Below are positions 1-9,034 of a stretch of 40,094 bases of DNA, piece after piece. Below the pieces are notes generated by a model that did not search any database, had not been told where the DNA came from, and worked only from the letters and a program-made list of their open reading frames with translations. The DNA comes from a bacterium. GTDB lineage: Bacteria; Vulcanimicrobiota; Xenobia; Xenobiales; JADMJV01. The stretch spans positions 1 through 40,094 of the forward strand of contig JADMJV010000181.1 of NCBI GenBank assembly GCA_018780265.1, given 5' to 3'. Every line of letters starts with the position of its first letter. The stretch's first letter is position 1. A program made the position numbers and the translations under genes.

Positions 1-2
1 TC

Positions 3-428
3 GGCGCCCCGGCTGCGGCGGATCCATTTGCCTCTTCGGCCGACCCCTTCGGCGCCCCGGCTGCGGCGGATCCATTTGCCTCTTCGGCCGACCCCTTCGG
101 CGCACCGGCTGCAGCGGACCCGTTTGCCTTTTCGGCCGACCCCTTCGGCGCGCCGGCTGCAGCCGATCCGTTTGCCACTTCGGCCGACCCCTTCGGCGCC
201 CCGGCTGCAGCCGATCCGTTTGCCAGTTCGGCCGACCCCTTCGGCGCCCCGGCTGCAGCGGACCCGTTTGCGACTTCGGCCGACCCCTTCGGCGCCCCGG
301 CTGCGGCGGACCCGTTTGCCACTTCGGCGGACCCCTTCGGTGCTTCGGCTGATCCGTTTGCCAATGCGTCCGACCCCTTCGCGGCCCCGGCCGTAGCTGA
401 TCCATTTGCCAGTTCGGCTGACCCTTTC
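3..428 (+). repeat. 48-bp coding minisatellite (16-aa DPF repeat)
   Basis: Units of 48 bp start at 3, 51, 99, 147, 195, 243 and 291. A 42-bp unit follows (339-380) and then another 48-bp unit (381-428). Read in frame 3, each unit encodes GAPAAADPFASSADPF with substitutions mainly at the 11th residue (S, F, T). All units keep the reading frame, and most of the differences are synonymous or conservative. The array lies inside the large TPR gene, starts at the window edge and may continue further upstream. There are no spacers, so it is not a CRISPR array. Confidence 0.93.
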
Positions 429-3425
429 GGCGCCGTGGCGGATCCGTTCGCCAGTGCCGCCGACCCCTTTGCTGCACCCGCTCTAGACCCGTTTGCACTG
501 CCCGTCAGCGACTCGTTCGCGGCTCCAGCCGCAGCGGACCGCTTTGCACCGCCAGCTTTTGAGGCAGCGGCCGACCCGTTCGCTGTTCCAGAGTCCAGAC
601 CGGTGCTCGACCCTTTTGCGGCGCCTGACCCGTTTGGTTCTGTTGCCGTGGATCCGTTCGCGGCTCCTCCGGCCATGGCCGAATCGTTTGCGGCGACTGA
701 CCCGTTTGCTGGGATTGAGACGATTGCCCCAACAGCCGAGATGTTCGGGGCACCCGCCGTTCTTGATCCCTTTGCCCTTGAGAGCCCGTCTCCAGTCGGA
801 GAGATGATGCAACCACCCAGCCTGGATCTCTTCAGTGGTCCGGTGTCACCTATGGAGTCTGGTGAGTCGGTCGAATCGGTACCTTTGCCCGCCTTGGAAG
901 TCTCCTCGCCGGACCCCTTTGCCCCACCGCCGGCATTTTCATTGAATGTGGAAGCTCCTAATGCACTCGATCCATTTGCGGCTCCGCCGGTGCTGGATGC
1001 GTTGCCCCCAATGGAGGAAACTCGTCCGCCAGTGCTGGAATTGAGGGCCCTGGATTTGGGGCCAACCCTGGAGGCGATGCCTTCTCTCAGTCTGCAGGCT
1101 CCCGAGGAGTCCGTCGCAGCCGTCCCGTCGATTTCCGGGGCTTCCCCTTCCACCTTCTTCTCTAAACTGAATAAACCGAAGGAAGATACTCCGGTGGTCG
1201 AGGCCGCGCCAGCGGGCGAATCTCTGGCGGAGAAGATCGCTCGACTGAATCGTACTAAGCAAGGAGAGTTGGAGATTCTACCTCCCGCAACTGTTGTGGA
1301 GGTGTCGGCTCCCGCTTTTGACGCGCCCGACCTTGAGCCGCTGCCGACGCCACCGGTGGCCAGTTTTTCGGAGCCAGTGGTGGCGCCCAACATTGAAGTT
1401 CCCTTTGAGCCAATGGCTCCACCGGTCCCTGACATGGTCATGCCTGTGATGGTTGAGTCCGATCCTGAGCCCGAGCTTGAGCCCGAACCCGAACCCGAAC
1501 CGGAGCTACCTCCCGAGCCGATTTTTGGCCGCCCCCGCAGCAGCTTTTCGGTCGAAGCCGAGGTGTCTGGCGAGCAGGTCCAACAAGCTCGTGATGTCCG
1601 TGAAAGGAATAAGGATGCCGATATCGCCTCGTTGATTCGGGCCTATCGCCGCTCGATCGAGGAAAATCCCGACAATCTGCTGTTGCGTACCGATCTGGCG
1701 GATCTGCATCTCAAATACGGACTTCTTGAAGACGCGGTCGTTCAGTATCGCCAGATCATCAAACGCAACCCTCATAGTGTAGGCCTGCACCACCGCCTGA
1801 TTCAGGCCCATTTGTGGAACGATAACTATGAGGAGTCGGCGGTCACCTTGATGGATCTGGCTCAGTTGCACGTGTCTCGTGGCGAACTCCAGGATGCTCT
1901 GGATGCGATGCAAACTGTGCTCAGTCTGGAGCCTCACCATTTTCAGGCGCGGCGTCAACTGGTTGAACTTTGTTCGGCTCAGGGCGAGTCGCGACTGGCC
2001 TCGCATCACCTGCGCCAGTTGGCCGAAGCGGCACTCACCAAGGGCAGCGTTGAAGAGGCCATTGACGCTTTCTCTCGCCTGATGGAAATCAGCGACGACC
2101 CCACTTTCCAGGATCGACTGGCTCAAGTATACGAGAGCCAGGGGCGAAGCGATGAGGCACTGCATCACTACCGCCAACTGGTGGACCGCTATTCAAAGTC
2201 GGAGCAGTGGGAGGAGGCGGCCTCGGCCACCGAGCGTATCGTTACTCTGTTGCCCGACGACCTGAGCGTGCGTCGCACCCTGACCGAGCTTTATCAGCGC
2301 CTTGGATTGACCGAACGAGTGCTGGAGCAGCGCTACCAACTGGCCTGTCATTACCTGGCCCAAAAGGATGTGGATACGGCCGCTGAGTTGCTGGAGCAGG
2401 TGCTCCACGAGCATCCTTCGTACCATCCGGCCCGGCGTGTGCTGCTAGATGTGTACCTGGCTCAGGGGCGTATAGAACAAGCTCTCAAGCAGTCGGAATC
2501 GCTGACAGCCCACTTTATTTCGGAGAAGGACCACCAGAACGCCATCGATCTTTACCTCAAGCTGGTGGAGGCTCAGCCCGAAAATGCAGAGCTGCGCAAG
2601 CACCTGATTCGTTTCTACGAAATGGCTCAGGACCCGGCCAGCGCAGCCGAGCAGTGGTTGGCTCTGGCTCAGCTGTACTGCCGGTTCGAATCTTGGGAAG
2701 AGGGCGTTGCTTCCTACCAGAAAGTCTTGGAACTGGACGACAATCGGGGCGAAATTCACTACCAGTTGGCTCGCATCTATCTGGAGAAAATGGGCGATGC
2801 CGCTCAGGCCTTGCAAGAGTTCCACCGTGTTTACGAACTCGACCCCGGTAACACCCAGGCGATGTCCAAATATATCCGCATTTTGCTGCGCCTGAGCAAG
2901 GCAGACAGTGCCGCCGAAGTAATTCGCAAGTTGACTGAAGTCAACCCGGAGGCAGCCGAAGTCAAAGACTCGGTCATGAAGGATTTTCGTCAGCGCATCG
3001 ACAGCGAACCCAGCGATTTGCGGGCACGCTTCGTGTTCGGCGAACTGTCCTATCATCTGGGCGAGTTGGATCACGCCATTGAGCAGTTCCAGCAGACTCG
3101 GCGTGATCGCTCGTTTGAACTGAAGTCGTACAATATGTTGGGTCTTTGCTTCGCCGAGAAGACCGGATTTAATATGCTGGACCTGGCCATTCGACAGTTT
3201 CGCAAGGGTCTGGAAACGCCGGGCTTTTCCGAACAAGACTACCTGGAGTTGCGCTACAATCTGGCTATGCTGCAATACCGCAATAATCGGTTGCAGGAGG
3301 CTCTGCAGGAACTGAAGGATTGCTACGCGGTAGATATCGCTTATCGGGATGTCCGTGAGTGGATTCGGCGTATCGAAAACGAGATCGCCGGTGGTCCCAA
3401 AGTCAACCGGGCTCCCCAGAAGTAA
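3..3425 (+). CDS. Large TPR protein with low-complexity DPF-repeat N-terminus (5' partial)
   Basis: The frame is open from the first full codon of the window to the TAA at 3423-3425, giving 1140 residues. The true start lies upstream; a GTG at 435 is internal because the same repeat pattern runs on both sides of it. Residues 1 to about 500 are Ala/Pro-rich and dense in DPFA motifs, followed by a Pro-Glu stretch (about nt 1465-1515). The remainder is helical TPR-like repeats with typical features such as NPHSVGLHHRLIQAHL and EPHHFQARRQLVELC. TPRs are protein-protein docking modules; the partner is not known. The last ~90 residues resemble the C-terminus of the next TPR protein (both end in a VDI-YRDV motif). 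The next gene starts 27 bp downstream, so they are probably co-transcribed. There is no signal peptide in view, so a cytoplasmic scaffold is inferred. Confidence 0.9.
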   Translation, partial: GAPAAADPFASSADPFGAPAAADPFASSADPFGAPAAADPFAFSADPFGAPAAADPFATSADPFGAPAAADPFASSADPFGAPAAADPFATSADPFGAPAAADPFATSADPFGASADPFANASDPFAAPAVADPFASSADPFGAVADPFASAADPFAAPALDPFALPVSDSFAAPAAADRFAPPAFEAAADPFAVPESRPVLDPFAAPDPFGSVAVDPFAAPPAMAESFAATDPFAGIETIAPTAEMFGAPAVLDPFALESPSPVGEMMQPPSLDLFSGPVSPMESGESVESVPLPALEVSSPDPFAPPPAFSLNVEAPNALDPFAAPPVLDALPPMEETRPPVLELRALDLGPTLEAMPSLSLQAPEESVAAVPSISGASPSTFFSKLNKPKEDTPVVEAAPAGESLAEKIARLNRTKQGELEILPPATVVEVSAPAFDAPDLEPLPTPPVASFSEPVVAPNIEVPFEPMAPPVPDMVMPVMVESDPEPELEPEPEPEPELPPEPIFGRPRSSFSVEAEVSGEQVQQARDVRERNKDADIASLIRAYRRSIEENPDNLLLRTDLADLHLKYGLLEDAVVQYRQIIKRNPHSVGLHHRLIQAHLWNDNYEESAVTLMDLAQLHVSRGELQDALDAMQTVLSLEPHHFQARRQLVELCSAQGESRLASHHLRQLAEAALTKGSVEEAIDAFSRLMEISDDPTFQDRLAQVYESQGRSDEALHHYRQLVDRYSKSEQWEEAASATERIVTLLPDDLSVRRTLTELYQRLGLTERVLEQRYQLACHYLAQKDVDTAAELLEQVLHEHPSYHPARRVLLDVYLAQGRIEQALKQSESLTAHFISEKDHQNAIDLYLKLVEAQPENAELRKHLIRFYEMAQDPASAAEQWLALAQLYCRFESWEEGVASYQKVLELDDNRGEIHYQLARIYLEKMGDAAQALQEFHRVYELDPGNTQAMSKYIRILLRLSKADSAAEVIRKLTEVNPEAAEVKDSVMKDFRQRIDSEPSDLRARFVFGELSYHLGELDHAIEQFQQTRRDRSFELKSYNMLGLCFAEKTGFNMLDLAIRQFRKGLETPGFSEQDYLELRYNLAMLQYRNNRLQEALQELKDCYAVDIAYRDVREWIRRIENEIAGGPKVNRAPQK

Positions 3426-3452
3426 AGAACGGCTTGTCGAGAGAGTAGGGCT

Positions 3453-6400
3453 ATGTCAGACCAGCAAATCATTCAGCAATGGCTAACCTACGCGACTAAA
3501 CTCGCGCAGCAAGGCCGTCTTGATGAAGCCATTCAGGCGCTTCAGCGCGTGGTGGAAGAAGACCCTCAAAATCTCGAGGTGCGCAATGCGGTTATCAAGT
3601 TTGCCCAGCAAAAGGGCGACTATGCTACGGTCATTTATCAGCACATGGATTGCTCCGAACTTTACGTGTTGGCAGGCGACAAGAAATCGGCCATGGAGCG
3701 ATATGAAACCATTTTGCGCCTGGAAGAAACGGTTCAGTTGGGGCCTCACAGTCGCGCCGAGGCGGTCATGCAGGTCCGTCAATTGGTGGCCCAGGTCAAG
3801 CCCGAAATCTATCTGCGCATCGGAGAGTTTCGCCTTGAGCACGGTCAGGTGGACCAAGCGCTGCAATATCTGAAGAAATCCCAGGAGCTAAAGCCCGGTA
3901 TTTGGGATACACACATGGCGCTGGGTCGCTCGTTCATGCTGAAAGAGATGTACAAAGACGCCATCGGTGAGTTTCAAGAAGTGCTGCGACTCACCCAGGA
4001 AGATGGGCAAGAGGCGCAAGCCCAGGCTTATGAGATGCTGGGTGAGGTTTTTGTACGCCAGGGTCGCCCGCCGGCAGCCACTATCACCTGGTTTGATAGG
4101 GCCGCCCTGCTCTACGTTCAAAAGCAGATGAACAACGAGGCCTGCCGGGCCTACGAGCGCATTATTCAGGTAGAGCCCACCAACAAAGAGGCGCTCAACA
4201 GTCTGGGCGAACTGTATACCAAGCTCAACCTGAAAGAGAAGGCGGTGGCCGTTTATCGGACCATGGCTGACATGTTCGAGAAGGAAGGGACCGCTCTCGA
4301 CAAGGTTATCCAACTCTATGAAACCATCATTCAGCTCGAGCCCCAAAACCGCCCCATCGGCGAAAAGTTGGTGGGAATTTACTCGAGCATTTTGCAGCGC
4401 GGCCAGAGCAACGTGTCCATCCGCAGCAGACTGATCGAGCATCTGGTGCGGCAACAGCGCAATTCCGAACTCCCCCCTCACTATCTGGCCATGGCTCAGT
4501 ATCATCTGGAGCGCGGCATGACCGACGAGGCCGTCAAGGCTTTGCGGCGCCTGCTGGAGATCGACAGCCACAATGTGGAGGCCCGCGAGATGCTGGGTGA
4601 TCTCTACAACAAGCGCGAAATGAAGGCAGAGGCGCTGGACGAGTACCAGCAGGTGATCAAGATTCACCGATCTCAGGGCAACGACCAGGCCGCTCTTGAG
4701 CTGCAGCAGCGCATGATTCAGATCTTCCCGGAGGCCGTCGATCTGCAGTATCAGGTGGCGGTGGGCTTGAAGGACCGGGGCGATTTTGCCGGTGCCCTGC
4801 AAGAATTAGAACGCCTGGTGGCTCAGCGGCCCGATGATTTGCGGGCTTTGGGCTATCGTGGTGAATGTTTGCTGGCACTGGAACGGCACGCCGATGCGGT
4901 GCAGAACTATGAAATGATACTGCGCCTGGACCCGTCCCAGATGGATGTGCGCCGCGCGGCTGTGGCCGCCTATCTTCAGTTGGGTCAAACTCAGTATGCC
5001 GCCCACCATTTGCGTCAATTGCCCAACGAGGATCCCAAAAAGATCAGCCTGCATCGTCGTCTGATCATGCTGTTGCTGGAAGCCCGTCAATTGGAAGCGG
5101 CCGAAGCGGAGATGGCCTTTTTGCCCGCCGATGACGACCAGTTACTGACCATTCGCAAAGAGTTGGTCAAGTTGTATCTGGATGCCGGCAATCTGGAAAA
5201 AGCCTTTGAAGGGTTGCCTCAGATTCCGCGATCGGAGCGGGAACGCAACAGTCTGGTTACCCGTTTGTTGGAAATTCCGCTCAGTCAGGGCGATCTGGAG
5301 ACGGCTTCCAAAACCATCCATCGATTGCCCGAAGACGATCCCCTCAAACTGACCTTTCACCGCCGTCTTATCACCGCTTATCTGGAAGCGGGGCGTCTCA
5401 ACGAGGCGGCCCACGACTGTTCGCGGCTACCTCACGATGACGAAGGGCGTTCGCGGCTGATCAGTCAGGTGATCAGTGGCTACCTGGCCAATCATCAATA
5501 TCGCGAAGCCGCCGATCAGATCTATCGCCTGAATGACACCGATCCGCTGCGTAATTCGTTTATGGGTCAGTTGATCGAGGCACAAATCGGGGCCGGAGAC
5601 TTGGACCGAGCCGCTCAAGAGGTGAGTCGCCTGGGCGAGCAGGACGAGATTAAACCGCGTTACCATCGGCGCATTATTCAGGCTTACCTGAACGCCAACC
5701 GATTTGACGAGGCCGAGAAGGCCATGATCCTGCTCAACGATGCCGATCCCGAAAAGCGCTCGTTCCTGCGCCTGCTGGTCCAGAAGTTCTTGACCAACGG
5801 GCAGTTCGATCGGGTTCGCGATCTGGTGGCTCATATGCCCGAAGACATGGAGGAGCGCAGCCAGTATCTGGATGGCCTGGTGCATAACTACCTGGACCTG
5901 GGCGAGTTGGGCAAGGCTCGCAACCAGGTCTTTTCGATGGCCGATATGGCCTCGCGGGCTGGCAACCACCAGGAGGCCGAGCGCCTCTATCGCGAGATTC
6001 TGGCCTACCAGCCCTCCGACGTGGATATCCGTCTGCACTTGTGCCACGCGCTGGCGGCTCAGGGCCAAAGTGAGCGGGCTCGTGAAGGCATGTTGGTCTT
6101 GGCGGGGCGTTTTCATCGCGAGGGTAATGCCACCAGTGCGGCCGATGTTTATTCGCGCATGCTCGACCTGGAAAGCCACAATCTCAATGCCCGCTACCGA
6201 TTGGGTACCCTTTGGGCGGAGCAAGGGCAGACGGCTCAGGCGCTGGAGCAGTTTGCTCAACTGGCCAAGGTGTATCTGGAGCAGAACCTTCCTGAGGTGG
6301 CTCAGCGAGTTCTGAAGAAGATTTTGGAGCTTGACCCCAAGGATATCGAGCATCGCCGCCAGGCCATCCGGTTGCTGATCCGAAATTTGCGTTTTGAAGA

Positions 6401-7823
6401 AGCTACCGAGCACTACCGGATTTTGCTGGGCATCCACCTGGAGCGGGGCGAAGTTGATGAAGCCCTGGAATGCGTGAAAGAGATCGTCAATCTGCAGCCC
6501 CTTAACCTGGAGTTGCGCCAGCAGTTGGGCGCCCTCTTCCTGAAGGCGGGGTTTCTGGAACATGGCCAGAACTTGCTTGAGGCCCTGTCGGAAGATTGCC
6601 GCGAGAAACGGGATACCGAGCGCATGCTAAGGGTGCTCGGAACGCTGGCTGACTCGTTTGCCGCCAATGAACAATGGGAGACGTCGCTGGAATACCGCGA
6701 GCGCATTGCCGATGTGATTCGCGATAACGACGGTTGGCCTCGGGCCCAGGCCGCTTACCTGGAGATCGTGCTGGGCTATTTGCAGCATTCCCACAAAGAG
6801 TCCGCCGACGCCATTTTTGTCAAGTTGGTCGACGGCTTCTTCCGCTACAAGGTGGTGTTGGAGGGTGTGGAGCAACTGGAATTGCTTCAGCGGCAGTTAG
6901 CCGATATGGGCAAGCCCAGCATGGCATTGGGAGTTCGCGAGCGCATCGCCTCGATTTTGGAGCGCCAGGATCAGTGGGATCGGGCCATTCAGGCTCTGCA
7001 AGAGATTTCGCACAGTTACCTGGTGCTCAAAGAGTTTGATCGGGCTCTGGAGTTTTTGCGTCGGGCTGCCGATCAGGCGCTGGCCCACGACCGCGTGGAG
7101 CAGGGCATCGAGATTCTGTTCTCGCTGGCCGACAAGCTGGTTGAGCATCGAGGGTTGGATTCGGCCCGACCCGTGTTGGACGAGTTGTTGCGCACGGCTC
7201 AAGACAACGTGCCTTACCTGGAGCGGGTGGGCGACGTGCTCTTTCATCAAGGATTGTTTGAAGAAGCCCGGCCTATTTATCACGAGGTGCTGGAGAAGGA
7301 ACCCGGTCGACCCGAATCCTTGTCGCGAGTGGCCATCATTTACGCCAAGGAAGGTCGCCTGGAAGATGCCGCCGACATCGCGCGCCAGATCTTTTCCAAG
7401 GGATTGGTTTCCAAAATTATTCGCGAATATAAGTCGGTGACCGGATTTCGTTTGGGTGACGCTAACTCCCATCTGCGCCTGGGTAAGTTTTACCAACAGT
7501 TGGGATTTGTGGAAGAGGCCATTCTCGAGTATGGATTGGCCGCCAAGGACCCATCCAAGTATCTGGCCGCATGCAATCAATTGGCCTTATGCTTCTCGCA
7601 GCAAGGCTACAGTGATCTGGCCGTGCGCCAGTTTCAAATTGCTCTGGATTCGCCAGGATATCAGGACGAAGACTTGCTGGAGGTTCGCTTCAACCTGGCC
7701 TGCACGTTAGAAGACTTGGAGCGCTACAAGGAGGCCATGCACGCATTCCAAGAGTGCTTTGTGGTGGATATCCGCTACCGCGACGTGGCCCAGCGGATCG
7801 AGACTCTGTCGCAGAGAATGTAA
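3453..7823 (+). CDS. Giant TPR-repeat scaffold protein (1456 aa)
   Basis: ATG start 27 bp after the preceding stop, with a weak purine-rich SD. Nearly the whole protein is tandem helical repeats: canonical TPRs at residues ~1-520, a block of nine exactly 34-residue units at 523-828 whose consensus opens with LP-x-DD, and further TPRs to the C-terminus. No enzymatic motif, signal peptide or membrane segment is visible, so a cytosolic assembly platform is the natural reading. The C-terminal ~90 residues (QLALCFSQQGYSDLAVRQF to VVDIRYRDV) match the equivalent end of the upstream TPR protein, indicating paralogous terminal modules. The neighbouring receiver, roadblock and TPR-roadblock genes suggest it organises a signalling complex. 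Function beyond TPR binding is inference. Confidence 0.9.
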   Translation: MSDQQIIQQWLTYATKLAQQGRLDEAIQALQRVVEEDPQNLEVRNAVIKFAQQKGDYATVIYQHMDCSELYVLAGDKKSAMERYETILRLEETVQLGPHSRAEAVMQVRQLVAQVKPEIYLRIGEFRLEHGQVDQALQYLKKSQELKPGIWDTHMALGRSFMLKEMYKDAIGEFQEVLRLTQEDGQEAQAQAYEMLGEVFVRQGRPPAATITWFDRAALLYVQKQMNNEACRAYERIIQVEPTNKEALNSLGELYTKLNLKEKAVAVYRTMADMFEKEGTALDKVIQLYETIIQLEPQNRPIGEKLVGIYSSILQRGQSNVSIRSRLIEHLVRQQRNSELPPHYLAMAQYHLERGMTDEAVKALRRLLEIDSHNVEAREMLGDLYNKREMKAEALDEYQQVIKIHRSQGNDQAALELQQRMIQIFPEAVDLQYQVAVGLKDRGDFAGALQELERLVAQRPDDLRALGYRGECLLALERHADAVQNYEMILRLDPSQMDVRRAAVAAYLQLGQTQYAAHHLRQLPNEDPKKISLHRRLIMLLLEARQLEAAEAEMAFLPADDDQLLTIRKELVKLYLDAGNLEKAFEGLPQIPRSERERNSLVTRLLEIPLSQGDLETASKTIHRLPEDDPLKLTFHRRLITAYLEAGRLNEAAHDCSRLPHDDEGRSRLISQVISGYLANHQYREAADQIYRLNDTDPLRNSFMGQLIEAQIGAGDLDRAAQEVSRLGEQDEIKPRYHRRIIQAYLNANRFDEAEKAMILLNDADPEKRSFLRLLVQKFLTNGQFDRVRDLVAHMPEDMEERSQYLDGLVHNYLDLGELGKARNQVFSMADMASRAGNHQEAERLYREILAYQPSDVDIRLHLCHALAAQGQSERAREGMLVLAGRFHREGNATSAADVYSRMLDLESHNLNARYRLGTLWAEQGQTAQALEQFAQLAKVYLEQNLPEVAQRVLKKILELDPKDIEHRRQAIRLLIRNLRFEEATEHYRILLGIHLERGEVDEALECVKEIVNLQPLNLELRQQLGALFLKAGFLEHGQNLLEALSEDCREKRDTERMLRVLGTLADSFAANEQWETSLEYRERIADVIRDNDGWPRAQAAYLEIVLGYLQHSHKESADAIFVKLVDGFFRYKVVLEGVEQLELLQRQLADMGKPSMALGVRERIASILERQDQWDRAIQALQEISHSYLVLKEFDRALEFLRRAADQALAHDRVEQGIEILFSLADKLVEHRGLDSARPVLDELLRTAQDNVPYLERVGDVLFHQGLFEEARPIYHEVLEKEPGRPESLSRVAIIYAKEGRLEDAADIARQIFSKGLVSKIIREYKSVTGFRLGDANSHLRLGKFYQQLGFVEEAILEYGLAAKDPSKYLAACNQLALCFSQQGYSDLAVRQFQIALDSPGYQDEDLLEVRFNLACTLEDLERYKEAMHAFQECFVVDIRYRDVAQRIETLSQRM

Positions 7824-7976
7824 ACCTGCCCTGGGCCTTGTGCCTGCTTTGAAAAGATGTTGGGACCCTTTTTGAAGGAGTCCTGAGTCTTTATCAAATA
7901 TGCATTGAGAGCGCACCCAGAGTAGGTTTGGCATGTTCGCTCAGCGAATAACCCACGGAACGTGGAAGGGAAGAGT

Positions 7977-8969
7977 GTGGTGGACTTTTTGAAGTCAGGA
8001 AAATCTTACGCAGGTCTGAGTTTTGGGTTGATGTGTACAACCTCTGCGTGGGCCGCTCCGCCCACGATTCTGATCGAGAACCATGCCGCCCTGAGCTTTT
8101 CTTTCGGGTTGCTTACGCTGGCTGTGGGAGTCTTGGGCTTCCTGGAAATGAAGGGCGCCAGAGGGCGCACGATGGACCTGGAGATCGACCGTTTGGCGGC
8201 TGCCGCAGCTCAGCGCCAAGCCCGCGTCAACTCAGACGCTTCTGCCCTGTTGGCCGAGGAAACCTCGTCTAACCCGGCGACCATGGCGGCCCGAGCTGAG
8301 AGAGGCTCTGCTCCGCCCCCTCCACCGCCCACCGCCGTGATGCCTCCGCCACCCCCGCCGCCAACGCGAAGCGCGCCGCCGCCGCCTCCTCCACCCAGTC
8401 CAAGTGCGGGAGACACTTTGGGGAGTCGTCAGGGCGCTGCTGCCCCGGATGACGTAGCCAAGCCAGCCGTGAAGGCTGCCCCGATTTCCTTCGGGGGGGC
8501 TGCCCCTCCGCCACCTCCTACTGCCGGCGCTGGAGCTTCGGGTCCAGGGGGGTGGGCGGACCTGTTACAGCGCGTCCGTTCCAACGAAAGCGAGCCGCCC
8601 AACCCTTTTAAGAGCGGCGAAGCCCGCGCCCTGCCGGCCACGGAGCAGGACTCGGCGCCCCCACCCCCCCCGGTTCGACCCGCTTCGGGAGGCGGAGATG
8701 CTTGGGAAGCGCTGTTGCGCAAAACTTCTGGCGCCTCCGATGCCTCGCCGCCTCCAGGGCGGCCTGGGGTTGGGCTGCCAGGAGGCAGTCCTTTTGCCAC
8801 TTCAAATACAGGGGGAAGTGGGTCGGACCCAGAACCAGGGCGAGCGACCTCGAGCGAGACGGACGAACAGGTGCTGCCAGACTTTGTGAAAAAGTCCAGT
8901 CGCACGATTTCATTGGACTTGACCAAGGGTGGTGCGGCTTCTAATCCTTTTCAGAAGCCGCCCCAGTAG
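7977..8969 (+). CDS. Proline-rich exported or membrane-anchored protein
   Basis: About 330 aa. I chose GTG 7977 because a GGAAGG Shine-Dalgarno lies 7 bp upstream at 7964-7969. GTG 7962 and GTG 7980 are in-frame alternatives. The N-terminus has a signal-peptide-like stretch ending TTSAWA-APP, followed ~15 residues later by a second hydrophobic helix (SFSFGLLTLAVGVLGFLEM) and a charged segment. The rest is disordered: poly-Pro blocks (PPPPPPPT), Gly/Ser linkers and two similar short motifs, GGWADLLQRV and GDAWEALLRK. Near the C-terminus is the charged segment VLPDFVKKSSRTISLDLT. It may tether the neighbouring TPR/roadblock proteins to the membrane, but no family is recognised and that role is a guess. 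It lies 153 bp after the TPR gene, the largest gap in this cluster, so a promoter could sit there. Confidence 0.75.
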   Translation: MVDFLKSGKSYAGLSFGLMCTTSAWAAPPTILIENHAALSFSFGLLTLAVGVLGFLEMKGARGRTMDLEIDRLAAAAAQRQARVNSDASALLAEETSSNPATMAARAERGSAPPPPPPTAVMPPPPPPPTRSAPPPPPPPSPSAGDTLGSRQGAAAPDDVAKPAVKAAPISFGGAAPPPPPTAGAGASGPGGWADLLQRVRSNESEPPNPFKSGEARALPATEQDSAPPPPPVRPASGGGDAWEALLRKTSGASDASPPPGRPGVGLPGGSPFATSNTGGSGSDPEPGRATSSETDEQVLPDFVKKSSRTISLDLTKGGAASNPFQKPPQ

Positions 8970-8994
8970 ACAATAAGTATTCGTAACGACCAAC

Positions 8995-9010
8995 GGAGGA
9001 CTCGGACATT
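8995..9010 (+). promoter_or_regulatory. Strong Shine-Dalgarno placed for an ATT start
   Basis: GGAGGA at 8995-9000 lies 7 nt before an in-frame ATT at 9008, but 34 nt before the first ATG (9035) of the downstream gene. The in-frame upstream stop is TAA 8984, and no ATG, GTG or TTG occurs between it and 9035. Either translation starts at ATT, adding nine residues, or the ATG is used with only a weak AAGGG at 9020-9024. Confidence 0.5.
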
Positions 9011-9034
9011 AATCTCCCCAAGGGCAACCCGCTG

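Noticed and set aside
28..396. 122-aa Arg/Pro/Leu repeat ORF in another frame
   Set aside because: It is the shifted-frame reading of the DPF minisatellite; the repeat's codon bias fits the TPR gene frame.
3..428. CRISPR-like array
   Set aside because: Units are contiguous with no unique spacers and are protein-coding.
1506..6563. Long minus-strand ORFs opposite the TPR genes (for example 1506-2177, 2445-3275, 3888-4802, 5427-6563)
   Set aside because: They are Gln/Leu/His-rich antisense shadows of GC-biased TPR codons, with no independent motifs or ribosome-binding sites.
8210..8926. Gly-rich minus-strand ORFs opposite the Pro-rich gene
   Set aside because: Poly-Gly is simply the complement of poly-Pro codons.
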